Source: Bauldia sp. (lineage in GTDB: Bacteria > Pseudomonadota > Alphaproteobacteria > Rhizobiales > Kaistiaceae). Taken from it: a DNA stretch of 64,000 bases. The stretch is taken from contig JANQRX010000012.1 of the NCBI GenBank assembly GCA_028284325.1, forward strand, positions 124,001 through 188,000, in the 5' to 3' direction. The notes under the pieces are model-generated. The model made no database searches. It was not told the DNA's origin and worked only from the letters and a program-made list of their open reading frames with translations. Each line of letters starts with the position of its first letter. Positions within the stretch are counted from its first letter, which is position 1. The position numbers and the translations under genes were made by a program. This document shows, one piece after another, positions 26,086 to 34,050 of this stretch.

Positions 26086-28239
26086 ATGGTTCTTCGAGGC
26101 TTGGTCGTCGCCACCATGGCCGTGTCGGTGGGTTTTGGCGCCGCGACGGCGTCCGCGCAGACGTTCCGCGAGGCGAGTCGCAACGGCCTGCCGATGACGT
26201 TCGAGGACGGGATCTACACGGCGCATGTGACGCGCGGCGCCTGCGACCCGACCCCCTATCCGGAGATGACCGAAAGCGACTGCGAGGGCGGCAACCGGCG
26301 CTCGCAGCGCCACTCGGGCACAGGTGCCCGCCAGGGGGAATCGTGGGAATACGGCTTCCAGTTCCGGGTCCCCGAAGACTTCGATTACATACCGACGGAA
26401 CTCAACTGGGAGATGGGTTCGGCGTCGCCCGACCAGCGTTTCATGCTGCTGTCGCGCATGAACATCGCCGAGTGGAAGAAGAACCGGCCCAAGAACCACA
26501 TCTACCACCTCAAGCTCGACGCGGCGCTCGGCTCGACGTTTCTCGACCGCGTGTGCGCCGGCCCGGAGACCTTCGGCACCTGGGTCGACTTCAGGATGAC
26601 GGTCAAATGGGGCCGCCGCGGCTTCCTCAGGGTGTCCTGCAACGACGAGGTCATCTACGAGGCGCTGACCGACACGGCCGTCACGCCGTTCTGTATCCCC
26701 GCACTCCATTGCGAAGGCGACATCCAGTCACGGCGTGGCTGGATCAACCAGCCGCTCGTCATGCATTTCGGTCTCACGGCCGAGGTCAACACCTACGGCC
26801 TGTTGCCGATCGTCGACGACGCGGGTCAGACGCTGCAATTGCGCGAGGTCTACGCCAACCGGACCGATGATCCGACGAGCGCCTATGTGGAGCGCGCACA
26901 GCAGGCGCTGCTCGATGCCGGGTTCGATCCCAGCGGTGTCGACGGCAAGGCCGGGCCGGGCACGCGCCGGGCGCTGCAGGCGTTTCAGGAGGCGAAGGGG
27001 CTGGCGGCGACCGGCGAGTTCGACGAGGCGTCGTCGTCCGCCCTTGGCTTGAGCATCGTCCCGCTGCCGACCGATAGCGGGGTCGCGTCGCCCGATCTTC
27101 TCCGGGTCGTCGAGGCCGCGCAGGCGGAGCTGGCGGCGCTCGACCCGGCGGCGCTCGCCGAAGGCCGCCCGTTCGTCGCCCGATTGGTGGCCGAGGACAT
27201 CTTCGACGAGGGCGGGACCGTCGTCGCGCTGGTCGCAAGCCGCCTCGACGGCGTGTCCGCCTGGCGCGGCATGGCGAGGTTCAGCCTGATCGCCAATATC
27301 GCCGACGATGCGATCACCGCGCTTTCCGTGAAGTTCGCACGACCCCTTGGCAGCACGTGGCCGGCCAGCGTCTCCGTCTGCGCCAACGCGCTGTCGCGCA
27401 ATGAAGGCCAGGGGGAGGGGGGCCAGTACTTCCCGGTCTTCAGGCTCGAGCGCGACGGTGACGGCTATGCGTTCGTCGCCGGCGACTGCGTTGCCGGGGA
27501 GATGCCGCCAGTGGTCGGCTATCAGCTGCGGATGCTGACCGTGGCGCTCGACAGGATCGCCGGGGCCCTGGTCGAGACCGGGCAGGTGAAACGGATGAAG
27601 AGCAAGCCGCTTGCGATCTGGCTGGAGGCCGTGGCCATGGGCGACATCGTCATCAGCCGCGACTGGCTACCGCTGCCGGAGGCGACGGGTCCGACGGTGG
27701 GCCAGCTTGCGGCTGCGGGCGGCGGCACCATGCTGGCGCAGGTCAAGGTCACCCACTACCAGCCGACCGACATGAACTTCGGCTGGCTCGACACCCATTA
27801 CGAGGTTTCGGTGCTCGACGTGCGCGCCGACGGTTCGACCGAGACCCGGGCCTTCACGTTCGCCACGCGTGGCAACTTCTCCGCTGTCGGCCGGTTCAAC
27901 GCGTTCGACATCGTCGTCACCAGGCCCCTCGACGACGCGACCGCCGCGGCTTTGGCGGACTGCGGGTCCATGAGGATGACGGTCACCTATGGCGACGACA
28001 AACACCGGTTGCGGATCGGTTTCACGCGGCGCGGGGGTGCTTACAAGGCGGAGTCGGCCGACTGCATTCGCGAAGCCGTGTCGGATCCGGAGGTCCTCTT
28101 CGCTGTCGATTACCTGCTGACCGACATGCAGGGCTTCGCCCGGGGCATGTTCGAGGGCGGCCACATCGCGCAGGTCAAGCGCAGGGGGCTGGACGTCTGG
28201 CTCCGGAAGGTCGCCGACGGGGAGATCACGTTCCAGTAG
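26086..28239 (+). CDS. Secreted protein with a polysaccharide-lyase-like jelly-roll and a peptidoglycan-binding domain
   Basis: A 717-residue exported protein. A signal peptide ends near ATASAQ (about residue 25). Residues ~30-260 resemble the concanavalin/jelly-roll fold of heparin- or alginate-lyase-like proteins (WEYGFQFRVPEDF, MHFGLTAEVN). Residues 265-322 are a PG_binding_1 domain (AQQALLDAGFDPSGVDG). The remaining ~390 residues have no motif I recognise. ATG at 26086 is preferred because GGGAGG lies 6 nt upstream; an in-frame TTG occurs at 26041. Enzyme activity is not established by the sequence. It is not obviously operonic with yjbQ (76 bp gap). Confidence 0.7.
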   Translation: MVLRGLVVATMAVSVGFGAATASAQTFREASRNGLPMTFEDGIYTAHVTRGACDPTPYPEMTESDCEGGNRRSQRHSGTGARQGESWEYGFQFRVPEDFDYIPTELNWEMGSASPDQRFMLLSRMNIAEWKKNRPKNHIYHLKLDAALGSTFLDRVCAGPETFGTWVDFRMTVKWGRRGFLRVSCNDEVIYEALTDTAVTPFCIPALHCEGDIQSRRGWINQPLVMHFGLTAEVNTYGLLPIVDDAGQTLQLREVYANRTDDPTSAYVERAQQALLDAGFDPSGVDGKAGPGTRRALQAFQEAKGLAATGEFDEASSSALGLSIVPLPTDSGVASPDLLRVVEAAQAELAALDPAALAEGRPFVARLVAEDIFDEGGTVVALVASRLDGVSAWRGMARFSLIANIADDAITALSVKFARPLGSTWPASVSVCANALSRNEGQGEGGQYFPVFRLERDGDGYAFVAGDCVAGEMPPVVGYQLRMLTVALDRIAGALVETGQVKRMKSKPLAIWLEAVAMGDIVISRDWLPLPEATGPTVGQLAAAGGGTMLAQVKVTHYQPTDMNFGWLDTHYEVSVLDVRADGSTETRAFTFATRGNFSAVGRFNAFDIVVTRPLDDATAAALADCGSMRMTVTYGDDKHRLRIGFTRRGGAYKAESADCIREAVSDPEVLFAVDYLLTDMQGFARGMFEGGHIAQVKRRGLDVWLRKVADGEITFQ

Positions 28240-28266
28240 GCGGCCAATCGGGCAGGTCGCCGAACC

Positions 28267-28521
28267 TCAATTCGCCGGCGGCGCGTCGTCGCCCTCCAGC
28301 TCGAACGCGAAGACGTCCTGCAGCGGCTTGCCGAAGACGTGAGCGATCAGGAACGCCAGCTCCAGCGAGGGCGAGTATTTTGCCTTCTCGATCGCCACGA
28401 TGGTCTGCCGCGTGACCCCGACCTTCTCGGCCAGGTCCTTCTGCGTCATCTCGTCGTGGTCGAACCGCAGGCGGCGGATGGTGTTGGTGATGCGGCCTTT
28501 GGGCCGGTTCTTGCCGGCCAT
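28267..28521 (-). CDS. Small Xre-family HTH regulator
   Basis: An 84-residue Cro/Xre-type DNA-binding protein. The helix-turn-helix covers MTQKDLAEKVGVTRQTIVAIEK, and AFLIAHVFGKPLQDVF is the typical short tail of YozG-like regulators. It begins 3 bp after the stop of the membrane protein gene upstream, so the two are co-transcribed. The pair resembles regulator/DUF2178-like membrane-protein pairs found in many bacteria and archaea. Confidence 0.9.
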   Translation of the reverse strand: MAGKNRPKGRITNTIRRLRFDHDEMTQKDLAEKVGVTRQTIVAIEKAKYSPSLELAFLIAHVFGKPLQDVFAFELEGDDAPPAN

Positions 28522-28524
28522 CGG

Positions 28525-28977
28525 TCAGGCTTCTCGCCGGTAGTAAACGAGCCGCACCACTTCGCTCAGCACCGAAGAGAAGAACATCGTCGTCACGATG
28601 GTCAGGAGCACGATCGTCGGGGCGATGAGGCCGAGCGCCAGCGCGATCATGGTGAGCACGAACGCGATCGAGAAGGTGAGGTGGCTGACCCGCATGCCCT
28701 TGAGCTGGATCAGCTTGTCGCGTTCGTCCTCGATGAAGTCGTGGTCGTCCGCGCCGGTCCTGACCGCCATCACGATGGCCAGCACGATCTGGATGATGAT
28801 CGTCACGACGATAGTGGCGGCCATCAGCGCCACCACCGAGCGGCCGATGAACACGAACCCGTCGGGTTCGGCGAGCCGCCCCGAACCCAGATGCCCGAGC
28901 ACTACGATCGCATAGACCGCGAAAATCGTGATCTGCGTGGCCATCGACGTCACCAAACGCTGTTCCTGTGGAGTCAT
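28525..28977 (-). CDS. Four-helix membrane protein paired with an Xre regulator
   Basis: A 150-residue protein with four predicted membrane helices (near residues 13-30, 46-70, 99-117 and 120-140). A conserved-looking charged loop, DDHDFIEDERDKLIQLKG, sits in the middle; the DERD-type motif is typical of DUF2178-like proteins. Function unknown. It is the promoter-proximal gene of the pair with the HTH gene, separated from it by 3 bp. Confidence 0.8.
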   Translation of the reverse strand: MTPQEQRLVTSMATQITIFAVYAIVVLGHLGSGRLAEPDGFVFIGRSVVALMAATIVVTIIIQIVLAIVMAVRTGADDHDFIEDERDKLIQLKGMRVSHLTFSIAFVLTMIALALGLIAPTIVLLTIVTTMFFSSVLSEVVRLVYYRREA

Positions 28978-29046
28978 GAATTTTTGTCCTGACGTTATCT
29001 AGAACCGACACCATATCGGAAAATCATGACGCAAAGATAAATATCA

Positions 29047-29061
29047 TTGACACTAAGTCAA
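29047..29061. promoter_or_regulatory. Short inverted repeat in the gap upstream of the HTH/membrane gene pair
   Basis: TTGACACTAAGTCAA has 5 bp arms (TTGAC / GTCAA) around a 5 nt centre and lies in an AT-rich stretch 70 bp upstream of the membrane-protein start and 107 bp upstream of the methyltransferase start. Position suits autoregulation by the Xre protein; this is inference from symmetry only. Confidence 0.35.
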
Positions 29062-29167
29062 ATATTTTTTACATCACGACGTGTGCCGGCAGGACGGCCC
29101 GTTGAGCAGAACTGGGCCGCCGGCGCGAAAAACGTGATTCAGAATCTGAAGAAAGGACGAGAAACTC

Positions 29168-29875
29168 ATGACAGGACTCGCAGAAGTCCGGAACCAGGCG
29201 GAGGTCCAGTTGACGAGCCCCGAAACCGCGACACCTCGAGCCGCCCGGTTCTGGGATCGGATGGCCCGCCGCTATGCCAAGAGCCCGATCGCCGACGAAG
29301 CCGCCTATCAGGAGAAGCTTCGCGTCACCCGCACCTATTTCACGCCAGAAACCGAGGTGCTGGAGTTCGGCTGCGGCACCGGCGGCACGGCCATCAACCA
29401 CGCGCCGTTCGTCAAACGCATCCTGGCGACCGACGTCTCCGCCGAGATGATCACCATCTGCCGTGAGAACCTGGCGCCGACCAGCGTCGACAACGTCACC
29501 TTCCGTCGCGCCACGCTCGACGATCTTGGTCCGAGCGACGGGCCGTTCGACGTGGTGATGGGCATGAGCATCCTTCACCTGCTGGAGGACCGGACCGGCG
29601 CCATCGCGCGCGTGCGCGAACTCCTGAAGCCCGGCGGCGTGTTCGTCTCAAGCACCATCTGTTTGAGCGACTCCGCGCGGCTTAAGCGGTTGGTGCTGCC
29701 GGTCGGCCACGCGCTCGGCGTCCTACCCTATGTGGCGATGCTCACCGAGGAGCGCCTGAAGGCGGATATCGAGGCCGGCGGCTTCGCGATCGAGCACGCC
29801 TGGCGCCCGGCGAAGAACAAGGCCGTATTCATCGTCGCCCGGAAGACGGACGAGCCGGCGGTTACGGCGGGGTGA
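29168..29875 (+). CDS. Class I SAM-dependent methyltransferase
   Basis: A 235-residue methyltransferase. S-adenosylmethionine motif I is VLEFGCGTGGTAI, followed by ATDVSAEMITICREN (acidic loop) and DVVMGMSILHLLED, the motif IV/V region of ubiquinone/UbiE-like enzymes. A GAAAGGACGAG ribosome site precedes the ATG. The substrate cannot be told. The N-terminal 20 residues are not conserved-looking; start choice is supported by the ribosome site. Confidence 0.88.
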   Translation: MTGLAEVRNQAEVQLTSPETATPRAARFWDRMARRYAKSPIADEAAYQEKLRVTRTYFTPETEVLEFGCGTGGTAINHAPFVKRILATDVSAEMITICRENLAPTSVDNVTFRRATLDDLGPSDGPFDVVMGMSILHLLEDRTGAIARVRELLKPGGVFVSSTICLSDSARLKRLVLPVGHALGVLPYVAMLTEERLKADIEAGGFAIEHAWRPAKNKAVFIVARKTDEPAVTAG

Positions 29876-29915
29876 GGGTGGAGTCACCGCGGAACAGCCA
29901 ACCCCGTCGTCCCGT

Positions 29916-30043
29916 GCGCGACGCAGCGCGATAGCGGTGTGGCGCAGACACGGGACCTCGCGCCGGGGAAGCGTCTGAACCGGTGTCGAGGTTCCGCATC
30001 TGCGGCGCGTCATCAAGATGCCGCACCGCGCGCGGAACGACGG
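29916..30043. repeat. Dispersed palindromic repeat pair, copy A (unit 1 + unit 2)
   Basis: Unit 1 (29916-29969) is a diverged copy of the sequence family GTCATCCCGGGCGCGATGCA...GCAGACCCGGGA. Unit 2 (29990-30043) belongs to the family TTCCGCATCTGCGG...GTGCGGAATGACG. Each can form a hairpin by its ends (TCCCGT/ACGGGA and TTCCGC/GCGGAA). The pair occupies the gap between the methyltransferase and oxidoreductase genes; related pairs occur at 42.9 and 57.1 kb. Confidence 0.75.
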
Positions 30044-30064
30044 CAAACGAAACGAGGATCGGCC

Positions 30065-31060
30065 ATGCCGACAATGCAAGCGATGGTCGCCGACCGCTAC
30101 GGCCCGCCGGAGGTGCTGGCGCTACGCGAGGTGCCGCGCCCCGAACCGAAGGCGGGCGAGATCCTGGTGTGCGTGCGCGCCGCCTCGGTGATCATGGGCG
30201 ACTGCGAACTGCGTTCGTTCACCCTGCCTGCGTTCATCTGGCTGCCGGTGCGCCTGATGTTCGGCATCACGCGCCCGCGCAACGGCATCCTCGGGCAGGA
30301 GCTCGCCGGCGACGTGGTGGCGGTGGGCGAAGGGGTGACCCGCTTCAAGGTCGGCGACGCGGTCTTCGGCAGCACCGGCTTCGGCCTCGGCGCTTATGCC
30401 GAACACGCGACGCTGGCCGCCAACGGGCCGGTCGCGGTCAAGCCCGACGCGCTGAGCTATGAGGAGGCCGCGGCGTTGTCCATCGGCGGCTCCAACGCGC
30501 TGCATTTCCTGGTCGGGCAGGCCAAGGTGCAGGCGGGCGAACGGGTGCTGATCAACGGCGCCGGCGGCAGCATCGGCTCGGCCGCGGTGCAACTGGCCGT
30601 CCATCTCGGCGCCGAGGTGACGGCGGTCGACGCGACCGAGAAGCTGGCAAAACTGACCGAGATCGGCGCGGCCCACGTGATCGACTACCGCAAGGCGGAC
30701 TACACACAACGCGGCGAGGTTTATGACGTGATCTTTGATTTGGTCGCTCACGGCTCCTTCACCGGCGCGCTCCGGTCGCTGACGCCGAACGGCCGCTATC
30801 TCCTCGGCAATCCGCGCTTCTGGCGTATGATGCGCGCGATCTGGACGACCCGCACCAGTGGGCGCCAGGTGCGCTTCGCGTTCGCGTCGGAAACCGCGGA
30901 TGATTTCGCCGAACTCGCCCGCCTCGCCGAGGCCGGGGCGCTCCGCCCGCTCATCGACCGGACGTTCGACCTGAAGGACCTGGCGGATGCCCACCGCTAT
31001 GTGGAATCCGGCGCCAAGACCGGCAACGTGGCGGTGCGGGTGGCGGGGGAGGCGAGATGA
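30065..31060 (+). CDS. Zinc-independent MDR-family oxidoreductase (quinone-reductase-like)
   Basis: A 331-residue medium-chain dehydrogenase/reductase. The N-terminal GroES-like domain (MVADRYGPPEVLALREVPRP; GQELAGDVVAVGEGV) precedes the NAD(P)-binding Rossmann motif GAGGSIGSAAVQLA at about residue 170. Catalytic zinc cysteines are absent, matching quinone oxidoreductase-like members. ATG at 30065 follows a GAGGATC ribosome site. It converges on the LysR gene, whose stop lies 8 bp away. Confidence 0.88.
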   Translation: MPTMQAMVADRYGPPEVLALREVPRPEPKAGEILVCVRAASVIMGDCELRSFTLPAFIWLPVRLMFGITRPRNGILGQELAGDVVAVGEGVTRFKVGDAVFGSTGFGLGAYAEHATLAANGPVAVKPDALSYEEAAALSIGGSNALHFLVGQAKVQAGERVLINGAGGSIGSAAVQLAVHLGAEVTAVDATEKLAKLTEIGAAHVIDYRKADYTQRGEVYDVIFDLVAHGSFTGALRSLTPNGRYLLGNPRFWRMMRAIWTTRTSGRQVRFAFASETADDFAELARLAEAGALRPLIDRTFDLKDLADAHRYVESGAKTGNVAVRVAGEAR

Positions 31061-31067
31061 TCCCGAC

Positions 31068-31982
31068 CTAGCCCGCCGCGCCGGCCTCCATGGTCATGGC
31101 CGGGAGTTCAGCCATAAGGTGGCGGTGGATGGCCTGGACCTTGGGGCTGCGGTGGTTGTCGCGATGAGTGACGAGCCAGAGCGGCACGATCCAGTCGTCG
31201 GGCGGTGGAAACAGCGGCACCAGATCGTCGTCGCCACCGTCGCCGCGCTCCCAGCGGACCATGGGCGCAAGCCCCATGCCGGCCTCCACGGCCCGGCGCA
31301 GCGTCGTCGTCGCACCGCCGCGGAACACGATCTGCTCGGCCGGCACATTGGCCTCGATCCATGCCAGCGGCCGGGCGCGGCGGTCCACGTCGATCAGCGA
31401 CACGTAGCGATGCCCGGCGATGTCGCCGCGCGCGGCCGGCCGGCCGAAGCGGGCGATGTAGTCGCGATGCGCGAACAGGGTCACGCCGAGATGGCCGAGC
31501 GGCCGGGCGATGTTGTCCGGCTCGCGCGGTGCGGCGCCCGGGCGGATGGCGACATGCGCCTCGCCATATTCCAGCCGCAGGCGGCGCGAGTCGGCGAGCA
31601 GCTCGATCTGCGTTTCCGGATGGTCGGCCCGGAAGCGGGCGAGCACGTCGACCAGCCCGTCGGCGAGCTCCGCCAGGGTGGTGACGATCAGCCGGCCGGA
31701 GATGCTGGTGCCGGGGTCCGCCACCCTGTCGCAGAGCACGTCGAACTGCTCCGCGGTGGCCGTGACCACCTGCATCAGCATGCGGCCGGCATCTGTGGGG
31801 GTGGCACCGCGGGCATGGCGCTGGAACAGGCGGGTGCCGAGCCGCTCCTCAAGCGCTGCGACCCGGCGCAGCACCGTCGCGTGATGGATGCCAAGCACCT
31901 CCGCGGCGGCGCTGAGCGAACCGTGGCGCGCCACCATCCAGGCGACGCGGAAATCGTCCCAATTGCTGTCCTGTGCATTCAT
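31068..31982 (-). CDS. LysR-family transcriptional regulator
   Basis: A 304-residue LysR protein: winged HTH at residues 8-65 (FRVAWMVARHGSLSAAAEVL, LEERLGTRLFQR) then a periplasmic-binding-like effector domain. ATG at 31982 begins a normal-length protein; the open frame upstream overlaps the divergent DoxX gene. It is divergently arranged with the DoxX gene with an 87 bp gap, the classic LysR/target layout. Confidence 0.9.
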   Translation of the reverse strand: MNAQDSNWDDFRVAWMVARHGSLSAAAEVLGIHHATVLRRVAALEERLGTRLFQRHARGATPTDAGRMLMQVVTATAEQFDVLCDRVADPGTSISGRLIVTTLAELADGLVDVLARFRADHPETQIELLADSRRLRLEYGEAHVAIRPGAAPREPDNIARPLGHLGVTLFAHRDYIARFGRPAARGDIAGHRYVSLIDVDRRARPLAWIEANVPAEQIVFRGGATTTLRRAVEAGMGLAPMVRWERGDGGDDDLVPLFPPPDDWIVPLWLVTHRDNHRSPKVQAIHRHLMAELPAMTMEAGAAG

Positions 31983-32008
31983 GCACAATGACTGTGCATA
32001 TCTTCGCC

Positions 32009-32021
32009 TTGTGTGCAACAA
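32009..32021. promoter_or_regulatory. LysR-type operator candidate between lysR and doxX genes
   Basis: TTGTGTGCAACAA is a TTGT-N5-ACAA dyad in the middle of the 87 bp divergent gap. Additional TGTGCAT/ATGCACA repeats lie at 31973-31998 overlapping the regulator start. LysR proteins usually bind such interrupted dyads and control the divergent gene; binding is inferred. Confidence 0.4.
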
Positions 32022-32069
32022 AGATCGGACAGATATGGGCCCGACATCACACAACGAGGGGCGTGTCCC

Positions 32070-32453
32070 ATGGAACGATCGAAACTCATGAATTACGGCC
32101 TCTGGGCTTTGAAAATCCTGGCCGGACTGGCGTTCATCGCCGCCGGCGTCCCCAAGCTGATCGGCCAGGAGATGATGGTGGAGATGTTCGGCCAGCTGGG
32201 CCTCGGCCAGTGGTTCCGCTACGTCACCGGCGCGATCGAGGTGGGCGGGGCCGCGCTTCTGTTCGTGCCCCGCGCGCAGGTCTATGGCGCGCTGCTGCTG
32301 ACCGCGACGATGGTCGGGGCGGTCATCACGCATCTGTTCGTGATCGGCGGTAGCCCGGTCCCGGCGCTGGTGCTGCTGGCGATGGTGGCAGTGATCGCCT
32401 GGGCCCACCGCGGCGACCTGCCGCTCGGCCGGGACACCGCAGCCGCGACGTAG
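32070..32453 (+). CDS. DoxX-family membrane protein
   Basis: A 127-residue protein with four predicted membrane helices (LWALKILAGLAFIAAGVPKL; YVTGAIEVGGAALLF; ALLLTATMVGAVITHLF; ALVLLAMVAVIAWAH). The GxPKL and E-x-GG features match DoxX/SURF4-like proteins linked to redox stress. ATG at 32070 is chosen over an in-frame upstream codon because it starts immediately before the first helix. Probably controlled by the divergent LysR protein. Confidence 0.85.
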   Translation: MERSKLMNYGLWALKILAGLAFIAAGVPKLIGQEMMVEMFGQLGLGQWFRYVTGAIEVGGAALLFVPRAQVYGALLLTATMVGAVITHLFVIGGSPVPALVLLAMVAVIAWAHRGDLPLGRDTAAAT

Positions 32454-32484
32454 ATCAGGCGAATTTCAGGACGGAACGGGAAGG

Positions 32485-32508
32485 GCGGCGCTCCGGCGCC
32501 GCTTTTTT
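32485..32508 (+). terminator. Rho-independent terminator after the DoxX gene
   Basis: GCGGCGC at 32485-32491 pairs with GCGCCGC at 32496-32502 around a 4 nt loop and is followed by six T residues. It lies 32 bp past the DoxX stop. Confidence 0.8.
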
Positions 32509-32609
32509 GTGGCGGCGCAATCTTCCAGCGCATCCCGACGCTTCGCTACTGTTGTCCCGGACTGGGCAATCCTCCGAAACCGCGTCCCACCCTGCGCCTA
32601 TCGTCCGCC

Positions 32610-32673
32610 CACGTCATCCTCCACCCCTCGCCATCCTCCACCCCCTCGCCATCCTCCGGCTTGACCGGAGGAT
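32610..32673. repeat. Short tandem CATCCTCC repeats ending in a hairpin
   Basis: The motif CATCCTCCACCCC(C)TCGC is repeated in tandem from about 32613 to 32650, then ATCCTCCGG (32651-32659) pairs with CCGGAGGAT (32665-32673) across a 5 nt loop. This looks like a family of alphaproteobacterial extragenic palindromes. It borders the HigA remnant and may mark a rearrangement point. Confidence 0.55.
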
Positions 32674-32683
32674 CGCGTGACGC

Positions 32684-32890
32684 CTGCGGGAACTCGCCGC
32701 CCGCAGTCTAAACGCCAACCGTCTCGCGCTCGATCTTGGCGTGCCGTCCGGGCGCATCACCGACATTCTCGACAGCCGCCGCGCGATCAGCGCCGACACC
32801 GCCGTGCGCCTCGGCCGCTATTGGGGGCGTTGCGACCTGTCTGACGCTCACACGACGGCGCTTAAACTTGCGCCGTTAACAACTCTGTGA
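32684..32890 (+). pseudogene. Truncated HigA-type antitoxin remnant
   Basis: The frame begins right after a TGA (32678-32680) without a start codon. Its first ~48 codons read like the middle of a HigA antitoxin HTH domain: LNANRLALDLGVPSGRI, then DILDSRRAISADTAV and RLGRYWG, which match the usual recognition-helix, ISADTALRLARYFG order. After about 32830 similarity ends and the frame continues antisense to the end of the NADAR gene. No HigB toxin is visible upstream. I read this as a broken toxin-antitoxin locus. Confidence 0.65.
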
Positions 32891-33509
32891 AGTGCTCGAA
32901 CGATTCTACCGCGTCGTCGACTTCGCCCCGCCAGATGAGGCTGACAAAAGTTGCACAAGACCGCGCTTGGCAATTCAGCGAACGCTTGGGATTGAACTCA
33001 ATGTCTGTGAAGCCGGCGAAGCGTTGGAGATCGGTTCTTAGTCGTGGAAGCCTGTAGAGCGCGTTCATGTAGATCCAGTCGTAGAACGCGGTCGTTGGAG
33101 TTAAGGGATAATCTTTGTGTTCAAACTGAAATGCGATCAGACGCCCCGAGGTCCGCAGACGCTTATCCTTGCGAGCTGCTCTCGGAGGAACCAAGTAAAG
33201 GTCAGTGTATGGGCCGCCACGCTCGAAAGCCTTGCTACCTTGGTAAACACTCTCGACATTTGTGGCGATGCCATCGACCGAGAACGGCAGCGCGAACGCG
33301 CTCAATTCAAGACCCAGTTCGCACTCAGACTTACTTGAAACTTCGAGAAGTGGCGCCAGTCCGGCACGAACTGATGCCGCGTGCAGCGACCGGACATTTT
33401 TCCGCTTCTGGGAAGGCGCAAATCCGCTGCTCCAATCGAACTCGAATGGCACTTCGTCGACCAACTTGGTGCCACCGCGCCTTGGGACGAAGACAGATCG
33501 CTCAGCCAT
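32862..33509 (-). CDS. NADAR-family antitoxin paired with DarT1 (ADP-ribosyl-guanosine glycohydrolase, predicted)
   Basis: A 215-residue protein starting MAERSVFVPR. Recalled family features of DarT1-associated NADAR antitoxins are visible: FEFDWSSGFAPSQKRKNV, NVESVYQGSKAFERGGPY then TDLY, FYDWIYMNAL, and FTDIEFNPKRSLNCQARS. Such NADAR proteins remove ADP-ribose from guanosine bases in DNA and neutralise the cognate DarT1. The ATG at 33509 overlaps the toxin stop by 8 bp; an in-frame open region further upstream overlaps the toxin and is discarded. Base composition is clearly more AT-rich than the flanks, indicating acquisition. No homology search was possible. Confidence 0.75.
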   Translation of the reverse strand: MAERSVFVPRRGGTKLVDEVPFEFDWSSGFAPSQKRKNVRSLHAASVRAGLAPLLEVSSKSECELGLELSAFALPFSVDGIATNVESVYQGSKAFERGGPYTDLYLVPPRAARKDKRLRTSGRLIAFQFEHKDYPLTPTTAFYDWIYMNALYRLPRLRTDLQRFAGFTDIEFNPKRSLNCQARSCATFVSLIWRGEVDDAVESFEHFTELLTAQV

Positions 33510-34038
33510 TTCGATGAAATCGCAGATAGTCTGTCGCGACTTCTCTTGGGATAAGCAACTCGCACCTCTCGGCCTGCTTGAGCCGTCGATTGATATCAGG
33601 ATCGCGCCATTCCGTGCGTGTATAAAGCACTTCATGATCAAGAGACCCTATGAATTCGGGCAGCGGAACCGGGTCGATGCCGCCCTTGTTTGACACGTCA
33701 AGCGTGCCGACGACTCCTTCGAGTTTGATCACTGATGGGTCCACGCGTATATGAACTAATTCTTCAATTCGCCCATCCTCCAAGCAGTATATCTCCATCG
33801 GATGATCAGGCTTGAGACACAGGTGAACATACGCGTCCACGCCGGTCCTCGCATCCTCCCGATGGCTCAATTCGTTGCCCCCCGGAGCATTGACTTCAAG
33901 CTCACGTCTATTCAATTCCTTCCAAGACAGAAGGCCATGCTTCTTGATTGAAACCAAATTAGATGCGTCCGTGAAATGATAGAACCACTTGAAAGTCGGA
34001 CTTTGCCTGACTTGTGCTATGAACTCATCTACAGTCAT
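33502..34038 (-). CDS. darT: DarT1-type DNA ADP-ribosyltransferase toxin
   Basis: A 178-residue protein predicted to transfer ADP-ribose from NAD+ onto DNA. The N-terminal NAD-binding triad region is WFYHFTDASNLVSIKKHGL (His21-Phe22-Thr23), GNELSHRED and AYVHLCLKPDHPM match the DarT core, and QAERCELLIP near the C-terminus contains Glu160, the likely catalytic glutamate. ATG at 34038 has GGAG 9 nt upstream; ATGs at 34053 and 34068 are in frame but lie in a palindrome. The toxin is promoter-proximal and the antitoxin start overlaps its stop. Low GC and different codon use suggest transfer. Confidence 0.75.
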   Translation of the reverse strand: MTVDEFIAQVRQSPTFKWFYHFTDASNLVSIKKHGLLSWKELNRRELEVNAPGGNELSHREDARTGVDAYVHLCLKPDHPMEIYCLEDGRIEELVHIRVDPSVIKLEGVVGTLDVSNKGGIDPVPLPEFIGSLDHEVLYTRTEWRDPDINRRLKQAERCELLIPREVATDYLRFHRNG

Positions 34039-34050
34039 CCCAACTGACTC

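Noticed and set aside
32610-32673. CRISPR-like array in the CATCCTCC tandem repeats
   Set aside because: Repeats are short, adjacent with no spacers, and end in a simple hairpin; no cas gene is present. No CRISPR array was found anywhere in the window.
33510-33641. N-terminal extension of the NADAR protein inside the DarT gene
   Set aside because: MAERSVFVPR at 33509 is the family start; the extension would overlap the toxin by 140 bp in another frame.
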